Below, piece by piece: positions 25,605-32,213 of a stretch of DNA of 37,405 bases (position 1 is its first letter; each line of letters begins with the position of its first letter). The translations under genes were made by a program, and so were the position numbers. The DNA comes from Bacteroidaceae bacterium (GTDB lineage Bacteria; Bacteroidota; Bacteroidia; Bacteroidales; Bacteroidaceae), in NCBI GenBank assembly GCA_017469685.1, contig JAFUFW010000080.1, positions 1 to 37,405 of the forward strand, read 5' to 3'. Below the pieces are notes generated by a model, which ran no database searches, had not been told where the DNA came from, and saw nothing but the letters and a program-made list of their open reading frames with translations.

Positions 25605-26141
25605 TTATCTCATACGTGGGCGCTCATTCTCTTCCTTGTAAGCTGCTACGCCTATGGCATCCATGACGATGAGGGTTGAATCGTAGCCGGCAGGAGTGAA
25701 AAACATTACAGCACCGTTGGGCAGCATCCACTGGTAGCCGCGCTCCGTCTCGTCAAAAACTTCTCCATAGCGGGCGCACAGAGAGTCGAGGTAGACATTC
25801 TGGTCGATATGCTTCGGCTGTGCCATAAGTCTGTACACCGTGCGGCTGTGCTTAGTGTAGCTGACTTGTACGTAGCATGAGTTGCCGCAAACGGTGCCTT
25901 TGAAGATAAAGGCATTTTCGTTGCCGAGCCGCTTTGAAAGTGTGAAGCCGCGCTTCTGGAGTGTCTTGGAGAACTCGTAGATGTCGCCTTTCACTTCGAT
26001 GCCCTCGAAGAGTATGTGCTCTGTAGTGGCAGCTGTGGATGTGGTGTCTGCTGCCGGCTCTTCGCCTGCAACGCCCTGGGCCTTAGCCGAGAGGGCACTA
26101 AGGCAGACGAATAAGGAAAATAAAAGCTGTCGCATAGTCAT
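25605..26141 (-). CDS. Small secreted protein of unknown function
   Basis: A 178-residue protein with a signal peptide (MTMRQLLFSLFVCLSALSAKAQ) and no lipobox cysteine. The mature part has an Ala/Thr-rich stretch (EEPAADTTSTAATT), then a compact domain from about residue 38: LFEGIEVKGDIYEFSKTLQKRGF, a repeating strand pattern with a central GNSCYVQVSY, and a C-terminal PNGAVMFFTPAGYDSTLIVMDA. I do not recognise a named family; small periplasmic proteins of this style are common in Bacteroidales. I start at 26141 (or two codons later at 26135) because the -7 box at 26192-26199 lies inside any longer frame. Flanked by its own promoter and terminator, so it is a single-gene unit. Confidence 0.75.
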   Translation of the reverse strand: MTMRQLLFSLFVCLSALSAKAQGVAGEEPAADTTSTAATTEHILFEGIEVKGDIYEFSKTLQKRGFTLSKRLGNENAFIFKGTVCGNSCYVQVSYTKHSRTVYRLMAQPKHIDQNVYLDSLCARYGEVFDETERGYQWMLPNGAVMFFTPAGYDSTLIVMDAIGVAAYKEENERPRMR

Positions 26142-26191
26142 GATAGTGTTTGCTGTGGAGCACTTTTGGTGTGCTGTTGCATTCTCTGCTA

Positions 26192-26199
26192 CAAAGATA
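26192..26199 (-). promoter_or_regulatory. -7 box of the small secreted protein gene
   Basis: TATCTTTG on the minus strand, exact to TAnnTTTG, with ATTG 18 bases upstream as a weak -33 box. About 50 bases before the chosen start, which supports the shorter protein. Confidence 0.6.
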
Positions 26200-26258
26200 G
26201 TCATTATTGCTGATATGCAATGCTTTCGGAACAAGTTTTTTAGTTTTGGACATAAAAA

Positions 26259-26283
26259 AAGGCTTACCTTGTGAGTAAGCCTT
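26259..26283 (-). terminator. dnaA terminator overlapping its stop codon
   Basis: Stem AAGGCTTAC/GTAAGCCTT (26259-26267/26275-26283), seven-base loop, followed on the minus strand by T7. The stop TAA of dnaA (26264-26266) is inside the stem, so the last codons are part of the hairpin. Confidence 0.85.
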
Positions 26284-27673
26284 CGAGTTCTGTGATATGT
26301 TGCCGGAATGCCTCGTCGCTTTGCAGCCTTTGAGAGACGGCCTGGCAGGAGTGAATCACCGTGGCATGCCCTCGCTTGCCCACAAAGGCACCTATCTTCG
26401 TGGTGCTAAGGCGTGTGTGTTGTTGTGCCAGGTACATCACCACCTGCCGTGCCAGCACTACTGGTGCCCGGCGCGTTGCCGACAGGACGTCGTCGCGGTC
26501 GATGCAGAAATAGTTGCATGTGCGTGTGAGGATGTCGTCGAGTGTGAGTGCTGTGTGTTGCCTGCTGATGCCTACGGTGCGGCTGATTACGCGCTCGGCC
26601 AGCGCAAGGTCTATCTCGCAGTCGTTCACTACGCTGTAGGCCATCAGTGAGGTTAGAACGCCCTCAAGGTCGCGGATGCTCTTGTCGACGTGGGCTGCGA
26701 TATAGTCTACGACAGGCGTCGAGACGCGCAGGCCGTCCTTGCGTATTTTGTAGCACAGGATGTCGCGGCGCAGCGACTGTGTCGGTTTCTCCAACTCGGC
26801 CAGCAGGCCCCACTTGAAGCGGGTCAGCAGACGCTCCTCCATGCCTTCGAGGGCTACAGGTGGGCGGTCGGAGGTAAGGATGAGCTGCTTGCCGTTCTGA
26901 TGCAGGTGGTTGAAGATGTGGAAGAACGAGAGCTGTGTCTTGTGCATCGTTGCTAACTCCTGTATATCGTCAATGATGAGCACGTCAATGCTTTGGTAGA
27001 AGGCGATGAAGTCGTTGACGGTGTTGCGCCGCACGCTGTCGGTGTACTGCACTTGGAAGAGGTGTGCCGACACGTAGAGAACACGAAGTTCGGGGTGCAA
27101 TTCCTTCACACGCAAGCCTATGGCATTCACCAGATGGGTCTTCCCTACGCCTGAGCCTCCGTAGATAAACAGGGGGTTGAAAGTAGCCTGATGCGGGTTC
27201 TGGGCTATAGCCAGCCCCACAGTGCGCGGGAGTTTGTTGCTATCGCCCTCGACGAAGTTCTCGAAAGTGTACTCGGCCTTGAGCTGAGAGTCGAGGTGCT
27301 GCAGAGCGCGCGGGCTGGCATTCAGGCCGTCATGGCGTACCACGGTCGATGGGGTAGTGGCGCGTTCTGTGCCCTCCTCGCGCGTACTTATATTATTCTG
27401 AGCGTCTATCTTCACCTCATAGCGCAGGCGTACACCCTGTCCGTACTGCTGGTGCAACACGGCGCGCAGGAGCTTCAGGTAGTGTTCCTCGATATATTCA
27501 CGCACAAAGGGACTGGGCACTGACAGCGTCAGCATCTGCTCGTCGTCGTCGAAACCGACGAAGCCGAGAGGCGCAAACCACGTGTCGTACTGCTGGCGGC
27601 TGACGTTGCTTTCTATCATCCGCAGACAGTGCGCCCAGCGCGGGTCGATTGCTGTTGCTGTATGGCTTTTCAT
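26264..27673 (-). CDS. dnaA: Chromosomal replication initiator protein DnaA
   Basis: A 469-residue DnaA. Domain I is at 10-85 (WAHCLRMIESNVSRQQYDTWF), then a linker rich in Thr/Arg, and the AAA+ domain from about 135 with Walker A YGGSGVGKTH (171-180) and Walker B VLIIDDIQEL; domain IV has TRAPVVLAR-like RRAPVVLARQVVMYL and the DNA-binding signature GKRGHATVIHSC. The length is in the normal range. I start at 27673 (MKSHTATAIDP) because the promoter lies at 27719-27749, inside the longer frame that would begin at 27772. It ends at a terminator that overlaps its stop codon. No cluster of DnaA boxes was seen beside it, so the origin need not be here. Confidence 0.95.
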   Translation of the reverse strand: MKSHTATAIDPRWAHCLRMIESNVSRQQYDTWFAPLGFVGFDDDEQMLTLSVPSPFVREYIEEHYLKLLRAVLHQQYGQGVRLRYEVKIDAQNNISTREEGTERATTPSTVVRHDGLNASPRALQHLDSQLKAEYTFENFVEGDSNKLPRTVGLAIAQNPHQATFNPLFIYGGSGVGKTHLVNAIGLRVKELHPELRVLYVSAHLFQVQYTDSVRRNTVNDFIAFYQSIDVLIIDDIQELATMHKTQLSFFHIFNHLHQNGKQLILTSDRPPVALEGMEERLLTRFKWGLLAELEKPTQSLRRDILCYKIRKDGLRVSTPVVDYIAAHVDKSIRDLEGVLTSLMAYSVVNDCEIDLALAERVISRTVGISRQHTALTLDDILTRTCNYFCIDRDDVLSATRRAPVVLARQVVMYLAQQHTRLSTTKIGAFVGKRGHATVIHSCQAVSQRLQSDEAFRQHITELEGLLTR

Positions 27674-27718
27674 TCCCTTGGTAAAGTGTGAATATAAATG
27701 GGGGGCGATTTGCGTTTG

Positions 27719-27749
27719 CAAAGGTAGATATTTTTTTGTTATTTGCAAA
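27719..27749 (-). promoter_or_regulatory. Promoter of dnaA
   Basis: Minus strand: TTTG (27746-27749), 19-base spacer, TACCTTTG (27719-27726). Exact consensus and spacing. It gives a leader of about 40 bases to the start at 27673. Confidence 0.8.
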
Positions 27750-28034
27750 ATGAGCCGTAAACAATGCCACACTGAAAAAAGGTTCTAAAAGACACGTTTT
27801 CAATGCATTTTTATTTTGTACCTAAAACAAGTCTTTTTAAGCTATTGCATACAATAAACACCTTGATTATTAAATGATTGGAGCGCCTGCTCAAGCAGGC
27901 GCTCCAAAACAATCTTTGCAGGCTAAACGGCAATGTCTTAAGTCGTTAGCGACTGCTTATGGAATTCTTTTTAAAAGAAAGAATTATTTGTAATTATTCT
28001 TTTTATTAAAACTTTTTTGTGGACGTTGGCACCC
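27750..28034. other. AT-rich intergenic region with a strong hairpin, between dnaA promoter and mlaD-type gene
   Basis: About 285 bases without a gene. It holds a 13-bp stem (27878-27890/27895-27907, GGAGCGCCTGC core, loop TCAA), a smaller stem AGTCG-TTAG-CGACT (27941-27954), and AT-rich sequence on both sides. The large hairpin lacks a T-run on either strand, so it is not a typical terminator. I found no TTATCCACA-like boxes, so I do not call an origin. Confidence 0.55.
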
Positions 28035-28958
28035 TTATTCAAGGATCTCTTTTTCCGGTTCTGCGGGCTTCTCCTTCTTGCCGAAGACAGAGAAGTGTAC
28101 GTAGCGCTTGGGATGTGCCTTAAGGTCTTCCACCAGCCGGGCTGCGCCGTCAGTAGTGCGGGTGAGGTTGCCGTAGAGGGTAGTGTCGTTAAGCAGCAGT
28201 CCCACATTATTGTCTGTTGAGCTGAGGCGCTCTGTCATCTGGTTGACGTTGTTCATCGCACCGTCCACCTTGGCCATAGTGCCTTCGAGGTCGAGACTGT
28301 TGAGCTTCTGTGTCAGTGTTGCCACGTTCTGTCCGGCAGCAGTGAACGTCGAGGCCATCTGTGGCACGTCCTTTTCTAAGAGCTTGTTAAGGCCGCGCGA
28401 ACTCTGGTCGAGGTTAGCTGTCAAGGTCTCAGCATTTGCCAGAATCTTCTTGATGTTGGGGTCAGAGGCAAGGGTGTTGAGGCTCGTCAGCAGCGAGTCC
28501 ACCTTCGTCAGTGTCTGCTCCAGCTTAGGCACCAGCTCTGCGGCCTTGGCCATAAGGCCGTTGTTTTCGGCCGAGGGTATCGTGTCGCCCACGGCATAGC
28601 GCTCCACGGGGCTGTTGCCCATGAGCAGGTTCAGTGTGCAGCCGCCCAGCATGGCTTCGTCGAGAACGGCGGTGGTGCCGGCCGGTATGCGCATACCATG
28701 CTCCACAGAAATCTGGACAATGACGCCCGTGCCCGGGTGGTCGTAGTCATAGCGAATGTCAGAGACTATACCTACATCGTAGCCGTCGGCATAGACGGGA
28801 CTCGATTTAGCCAGCGCCTTGGCATTGCGGAAATTGATGTAGTAAGTGTCCTGCGTTGAGAAGAGCTGCACGCCCTGCAGGAATTTTATTGTGAAGAACA
28901 GCAGCACCAGTGCTATGATGCCAGTCAGTCCTATCTTTGCTTCTCTCGATATCTTCAT
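28035..28958 (-). CDS. MCE/MlaD-family lipid-transport protein
   Basis: A 307-residue inner-membrane-anchored MCE-domain protein. One N-terminal membrane segment (about 9-25, IGLTGIIALVLLFFTIKFL), then a single MCE domain (about 38-115, with VYADGYDVGIVSDI and the hydrophobic loop MLGGCTLNLLMG), then a long alpha-helical part (about 130-275) rich in Leu/Asn/Thr typical of MCE tails. It should form a periplasmic channel that carries phospholipid between membranes with an ABC transporter. The ATPase and permease are not in this window. It is the last gene of the operon that starts at 30647, 43 bases after the amidase gene. Whether it acts as MlaD or another MCE protein is not decided by sequence. 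Confidence 0.9.
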   Translation of the reverse strand: MKISREAKIGLTGIIALVLLFFTIKFLQGVQLFSTQDTYYINFRNAKALAKSSPVYADGYDVGIVSDIRYDYDHPGTGVIVQISVEHGMRIPAGTTAVLDEAMLGGCTLNLLMGNSPVERYAVGDTIPSAENNGLMAKAAELVPKLEQTLTKVDSLLTSLNTLASDPNIKKILANAETLTANLDQSSRGLNKLLEKDVPQMASTFTAAGQNVATLTQKLNSLDLEGTMAKVDGAMNNVNQMTERLSSTDNNVGLLLNDTTLYGNLTRTTDGAARLVEDLKAHPKRYVHFSVFGKKEKPAEPEKEILE

Positions 28959-29001
28959 AGATTACATTTTCTTAATTCCTTTAACTTCCATGTTTTTTCC
29001 C

Positions 29002-29760
29002 TTAGTTTACTTCAGAGCTGTATTTCTTTATCGCCTCGTAGATGCTGCGAGCGAGCTCATCCACGCCGCGCTGGCTCGTGAGGTAGCTCTCCTCGCTCTG
29101 TGTGGTGATATATCCCAGTTCCACCAGGCACGACGGCATTGACGTAGCCCTCAGAACGAGGAAGCCGGCCTGGTGAACGCCCTTGTCCACGCGTCCTGCC
29201 GAACGGAACTGTTTCTGTATCATCTGCGCCAGCTTCACGCTGCGCTCCATGTTCTTATCCTGCATGAACTCGAAGATGATATACGACTCCGAACTCTTGG
29301 GGTCGAAACCCTCGTAGCGGCTCTCGTAGTCCTTCTCGAGAATGATGGCAGAGTTCTCGCGCTTTGCCACAGCCAGGTTGTCGGCTGCGCGGTGCATACC
29401 CAGAGTGTAGGTCTCCGAGCCGCGGCCCTGAGCCCCTTTGGGCAGGGCATTGGTGTGTATGCTTATGAAGAGGTCTGCCTTAGCCCTGTTGGCTATGGCC
29501 GCGCGCTCGCTCAGCTCCACGAAAACGTCCGTCTTGCGGGTATAGACCACCTTCACGTCCTTCAGGTTTTTTTCTACGAGCCGCCCTACGGCCAGTGTCA
29601 CCGCCAGGTTGATATTCTTTTCCTTGCCTGTCTTGCCAAGCGCGCCAGGGTCCTTGCCCCCGTGGCCTGCGTCAAGCACCAGCGTGAACGAGCCTGCAGC
29701 AGAAGCTGTTAAGCACAGCATCAACGTCAGCATCGTCAAAAGAATCTTTTTCTGTATCAT
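29002..29760 (-). CDS. N-acetylmuramoyl-L-alanine amidase, Amidase_3 type
   Basis: A 252-residue secreted zinc amidase that cuts the bond between MurNAc and the stem peptide, as in daughter-cell separation. Signal peptide 1-22 (LTASAAG). Zinc ligands: His33 in DAGHGGKDPG, Glu47 in GKEKNINLA, His102 in SIHTNALP; the catalytic glutamate is in CLVELGYITT near the end. There is no AMIN domain and no LysM domain, so it is a minimal AmiC-like enzyme. The start overlaps the upstream stop as ATGA, showing translational coupling with the thioredoxin-like gene. Confidence 0.94.
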   Translation of the reverse strand: MIQKKILLTMLTLMLCLTASAAGSFTLVLDAGHGGKDPGALGKTGKEKNINLAVTLAVGRLVEKNLKDVKVVYTRKTDVFVELSERAAIANRAKADLFISIHTNALPKGAQGRGSETYTLGMHRAADNLAVAKRENSAIILEKDYESRYEGFDPKSSESYIIFEFMQDKNMERSVKLAQMIQKQFRSAGRVDKGVHQAGFLVLRATSMPSCLVELGYITTQSEESYLTSQRGVDELARSIYEAIKKYSSEVN

Positions 29761-30647
29761 ATATCTTTAATCTCTAATCTTTTTTCCACCTGCTCCAGTG
29801 ATCCGTCCTTGACGATAACCCGTTTGTCCTTGTCGAGTAAGTACATCGAAGGCAGTGCCGGCAGGAAGTACGTCTGGTCATGCATGATCTTGCCTGCAGG
29901 ACTGCGGCCTTCGCTCCAGTTGCGGGGCAGGGTGGGGCGCATCTGCATCCACGCCTTAACGTTGTCGTCGGGATATATCGAGACGACCTTCAGGCGGCGG
30001 TCGCCGGAGATCACTTTGCTGTCCATGATCTTTGGCATTAGCTCGTGGCAGTGCTCGCACTCCGGGTCCGAGAACACCACCAGCGTAAGCTCGCTCTGCA
30101 GGTCGTAAAGGCGATGTCGCTGCCCCATGCGGTCCAGATATTCGAAGTCGGCGGCCTGTGTCCCTGGCTGGTTCCTTGTCACCATCTTCAGGCGGAAGTC
30201 CATGCGGCTGCGTTGTGCCTCGTCGAGGACAGGCGATGCCAGCAGGCCGCGCAGCATCTGTTCGTACGTCACGTCGTTGCGCAGCGGTGAGTTGGGGTTG
30301 CCAAGGTAATGGCCCGTGAGGCTGTCGAAGCGCTTCATCAGGCGCACATCCTTACCAATCCTCTTCATCAGCCCAGCCACGGCAGTCTTCTGTGTCGCCG
30401 CGTCGGCATACTGCATAAGATTGATGAACTCCGAGAACCCCTGCTCGCCTACCTGCTCGTTGTAGGTCGAAGCATCGGTGAAGTCATAGCGGCTCCAGAA
30501 GTTCTCGAGCACGAAGCGTAGACGGGCCTGCGTGTCAGTCATCAACGTAGGTACCTCAGGGAACGGGAACTGCACATCCTGCGCACTGAGGCCCACGGCA
30601 CACAATGCGCATAACACCGCAACGAGTATTCTCTTCACATATTTCAT
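29757..30647 (-). CDS. Secreted thioredoxin-like protein (DUF5106-type N-terminus)
   Basis: A 296-residue protein with a signal peptide (1-22, VGLSAQ), a helical domain of about 30-160 that resembles DUF5106, and a thioredoxin fold of about 165-290. The likely redox pair is Cys197-x-x-Cys200 (DPECEHCHEL), followed by the cis-proline in LPALPSMYLLD. It should work in the periplasm as a thiol-disulfide or stress protein; its partner is unknown. I take the start at 30647 because it opens the signal peptide and lies just after a -7 box; an in-frame ATG at 30695 would place 16 residues before it and would be read only from another promoter. First gene of the operon with the amidase and the MCE protein. 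Confidence 0.82.
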   Translation of the reverse strand: MKYVKRILVAVLCALCAVGLSAQDVQFPFPEVPTLMTDTQARLRFVLENFWSRYDFTDASTYNEQVGEQGFSEFINLMQYADAATQKTAVAGLMKRIGKDVRLMKRFDSLTGHYLGNPNSPLRNDVTYEQMLRGLLASPVLDEAQRSRMDFRLKMVTRNQPGTQAADFEYLDRMGQRHRLYDLQSELTLVVFSDPECEHCHELMPKIMDSKVISGDRRLKVVSIYPDDNVKAWMQMRPTLPRNWSEGRSPAGKIMHDQTYFLPALPSMYLLDKDKRVIVKDGSLEQVEKRLEIKDI

Positions 30648-30656
30648 ATTTCGCCA

Positions 30657-30664
30657 CAAAAGTA
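30657..30664 (-). promoter_or_regulatory. -7 box of the thioredoxin-like gene
   Basis: TACTTTTG on the minus strand, exact to TAnnTTTG, with TTTC 19 bases upstream. It ends only nine bases before the chosen start codon, so the mRNA would have an extremely short leader. Confidence 0.55.
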
Positions 30665-30774
30665 CAATGAAATCCCGAAAGCAGAAAACTTTCAACCCTT
30701 TTTAACGTCTAAAGCTCAAAGATGCAGAAGAAATGCTCAAGGTAAGGATAAGAATTTATTTTTTTTGCTACAAA

Positions 30775-30803
30775 AAAGCCTGCGCAGAACCTGCGCAGGC
30801 TTT
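30775..30803 (-). terminator. Terminator T1 after the DUF2442 gene
   Basis: 13-bp stem AAAGCCTGCGCAG with its complement, loop AAC, followed on the minus strand by a T-run. Same stem as T2 (31427-31454) and T3 (32214-32241). Confidence 0.9.
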
Positions 30804-30806
30804 GTT

Positions 30807-31049
30807 TTAGGCGATAGTCAGTAGATCCTTGATAGAATAGACCCGCGTCATATTTTCAAATGTGAAGAACTGATCATCAAGTACCATCCATTTATTCCGG
30901 TCTTTGATAGACATGTTTTTGATGTCAGGGAAGAATGATACTGGTATTATTATCTCGCGTCCGTCAGACAAACGTACATCCATTTTTCCACGATGAGCGG
31001 TAAAACTTAGGTCTTTGATACCTATATTGACATCTTTCATCTTACACAT
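30807..31049 (-). CDS. DUF2442-type small protein
   Basis: An 80-residue protein that resembles DUF2442: a beta-rich N-terminal half (IKDLSFTAHRGKMDVRLSDGREIIIPVSFFP) and a C-terminal helix. Such proteins often sit beside a DUF4160 gene, as here, and the pair is suspected to be toxin-antitoxin-like; that is a guess from context. The start MCKMKD is supported by a rare Shine-Dalgarno AGGAGG eight bases before the ATG (31058-31063). The partner just upstream is broken, so this gene may be an orphan. Confidence 0.75.
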   Translation of the reverse strand: MCKMKDVNIGIKDLSFTAHRGKMDVRLSDGREIIIPVSFFPDIKNMSIKDRNKWMVLDDQFFTFENMTRVYSIKDLLTIA

Positions 31050-31057
31050 AACTCTGT

Positions 31058-31063
31058 CCTCCT
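31058..31063 (-). promoter_or_regulatory. Shine-Dalgarno sequence of the DUF2442 gene
   Basis: AGGAGG on the minus strand with an eight-base spacer to the ATG at 31049. Such a perfect site is unusual among the genes of this window, most of which have AT-rich leaders without SD, and it fixes the start. Confidence 0.7.
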
Positions 31064-31086
31064 AATTTATTTGTTTAAATCAATAG

Positions 31087-31362
31087 CTATTGTTTTTCTC
31101 CTTTGAATGTTTTTGTTATCTGCTCGTTGATAGATTCCCAATAGCTTTCAATGGCAGCTACAATCATCTGATTATCTTTACTTGATAATTCAGAATAAGC
31201 AATTTCAATGCATTTCTCACCTTCTGATTCAATTCATATCTTGGCTAAGGAGTGCTGATGATGTAAGCCCTTCCGGAACACATGAACATGTCTTCGGTTA
31301 TCGTTTATATCTGTTGAAATGGCAATCAGAATAAACATTTTTATAAAGGCCAATTGTCCCAT
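31087..31362 (-). pseudogene. DUF4160-type gene interrupted by one in-frame TGA
   Basis: A 92-codon frame read from ATG 31362 to TAG 31087 with a single internal stop, TGA, at 31234-31236 (codon 43). Before the stop: residues 23-32 RRHVHVFRKG, the HxHV-type signature of DUF4160. After the stop: IESEGEKCIEIAYSELSSKD and a C-terminal helix, also family-like. The stop sits where the family usually has the tryptophan of AKIW/AKFW, so TGG to TGA is the simplest change. No frameshift is seen. Translation would give 42 residues. A sequencing error is possible. The promoter (31380-31412) is intact and the DUF2442 partner follows after 37 bases. Confidence 0.8.
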
Positions 31363-31379
31363 ATCTTCCTTTCCTGCTG

Positions 31380-31412
31380 CAAAGGTAATGTTTTTTTCCT
31401 GATCCCACCAAA
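31380..31412 (-). promoter_or_regulatory. Promoter of the DUF4160-DUF2442 unit
   Basis: Minus strand: TTTG (31409-31412), 21-base spacer, TACCTTTG (31380-31387). The start follows after about 17 bases. The 17 bases at 31369-31385 match the toxin-antitoxin leader at 32157-32173 with one difference. Confidence 0.65.
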
Positions 31413-31426
31413 AAATATCGACAAAA

Positions 31427-31454
31427 AAGCCTGCGCAGTTATTTGCGCAGGCTT
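31427..31454 (-). terminator. Terminator T2 after the vapC-type gene
   Basis: 11-bp stem AAGCCTGCGCA with its complement, six-base loop, T6 after it on the minus strand. It lies 31 bases after the toxin gene's stop. Confidence 0.9.
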
Positions 31455-31485
31455 ATCATTTATCAATTCGCACAACGGCTTAGTT

Positions 31486-31893
31486 TTAAATGGCCATATC
31501 AGCCCAATCTTCCAGGACTAAGCCTTCTATACGTTCAAAATGTTTAATGTTTGATGTTACGACAATAAGGTCAGAATGTATCGCTGTAGCTCCGATGAGC
31601 AAGTCGAACTGGTCGATACGTCGGCCTTGGTGCTCTAATGAATGACGGATCTCGCCATACTCTCGGAAAGCGGGAGCTGCAGGCAGTATTTTAAACAACC
31701 GCTCTGTATTTTTGATGTCACTCAACATGCGTTGCTTATCAGCACCTTTTGCCAATCCAAAATACAATTCGGCGATAGAAATCTCAGATACCCAGCAGTT
31801 CTTGCGTCCTACAGCTCTGATATGTTCGCGCACACCACCATGACCGCGGAACATCGATATTAGCGTACAAGTGTCTAAAAGATAATTCTTCAT
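31486..31893 (-). CDS. PIN-domain toxin, VapC type
   Basis: A 135-residue PIN-domain ribonuclease, the toxin of a VapBC pair that cuts RNA when free of its antitoxin. The acidic metal-binding residues are Asp7 (YLLDTC), Glu42 (IAELYFG), Asp97 (QFDLLIGATA); SNIKHFERI (114-122) is the typical C-terminal family stretch, with Asn115 in place of the fourth acidic residue, as in many VapC proteins. I use MKNYLLDTC as start because it begins the first strand; it lies four bases after the antitoxin stop. An upstream in-frame ATG would overlap the antitoxin by 14 bases. All key residues look intact, so it is probably active. Confidence 0.9.
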   Translation of the reverse strand: MKNYLLDTCTLISMFRGHGGVREHIRAVGRKNCWVSEISIAELYFGLAKGADKQRMLSDIKNTERLFKILPAAPAFREYGEIRHSLEHQGRRIDQFDLLIGATAIHSDLIVVTSNIKHFERIEGLVLEDWADMAI

Positions 31894-31897
31894 GTCA

Positions 31898-32137
31898 TTA
31901 CCAGGTTTCAACGTCCCTTACTTTTTCGATGTGTGCGCTGCGAAGTGAATCAGCATATTCATTTACTGGTACATCATCGCCCCAGTTACCGGAGAAGCAG
32001 GCAAATTCATCGGCCTCAGTCAATTTATCGGCACGTGAAGACTCAATCAGTCGCTCTGCCAGCCATGTCTTATTCCCAGCAGATAGTGACAGACTCTTCA
32101 GGTAAGTCCATAATTCATTCATTGCTACAGTACTCAT
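31898..32137 (-). CDS. Antitoxin of the VapC-type pair
   Basis: A 79-residue protein directly upstream of the PIN toxin. The N-terminal half (MNELWTYLKSLSLSAGNKTWLAERL) is helical and could bind DNA; the C-terminal half is acidic and less ordered (ACFSGNWGDDVPVNEYADSLRSAH), as expected of the part that blocks the toxin. I do not recognise a specific antitoxin superfamily, so the call depends on position, size and the operator upstream. The start MSTVAM is chosen because the promoter and palindromes lie just upstream; the longer frame would run through them. Confidence 0.75.
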   Translation of the reverse strand: MSTVAMNELWTYLKSLSLSAGNKTWLAERLIESSRADKLTEADEFACFSGNWGDDVPVNEYADSLRSAHIEKVRDVETW

Positions 32138-32167
32138 AACTTTCTTTAATTTCTTTCTTTCCTGCCG

Positions 32168-32198
32168 CAAAGGAACAAATATTTTGCGATACAGCAAA
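32168..32198 (-). promoter_or_regulatory. Promoter of the toxin-antitoxin pair
   Basis: Minus strand: TTTG (32195-32198), 19-base spacer, TTCCTTTG (32168-32175), one base off the TAnnTTTG box. It lies about 31 bases before the antitoxin start, inside the palindromic operator region. Confidence 0.6.
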
Positions 32199-32207
32199 AT
32201 ATTTTGC
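32174..32207. promoter_or_regulatory. Probable autoregulatory operator of the toxin-antitoxin pair
   Basis: A perfect 14-bp palindrome GCAAAATATTTTGC (32194-32207) covers the -33 box, and a second site with 11 of 14 bases the same (32174-32187) lies 20 bp away centre to centre, about two helical turns, inside the promoter spacer. This is the arrangement expected for an antitoxin or toxin-antitoxin complex repressing its own promoter. Confidence 0.65.
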
Positions 32208-32213
32208 AGGAAA

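Noticed and set aside
27750-28034. Origin of replication next to dnaA
   Set aside because: AT-rich, but no cluster of TTATCCACA-like boxes; in this phylum the origin is not reliably beside dnaA.
31234-31236. TGA read as selenocysteine or tryptophan in the DUF4160 gene
   Set aside because: No hairpin resembling a SECIS just downstream, and other genes in the window end at TGA, so TGA is a normal stop here.
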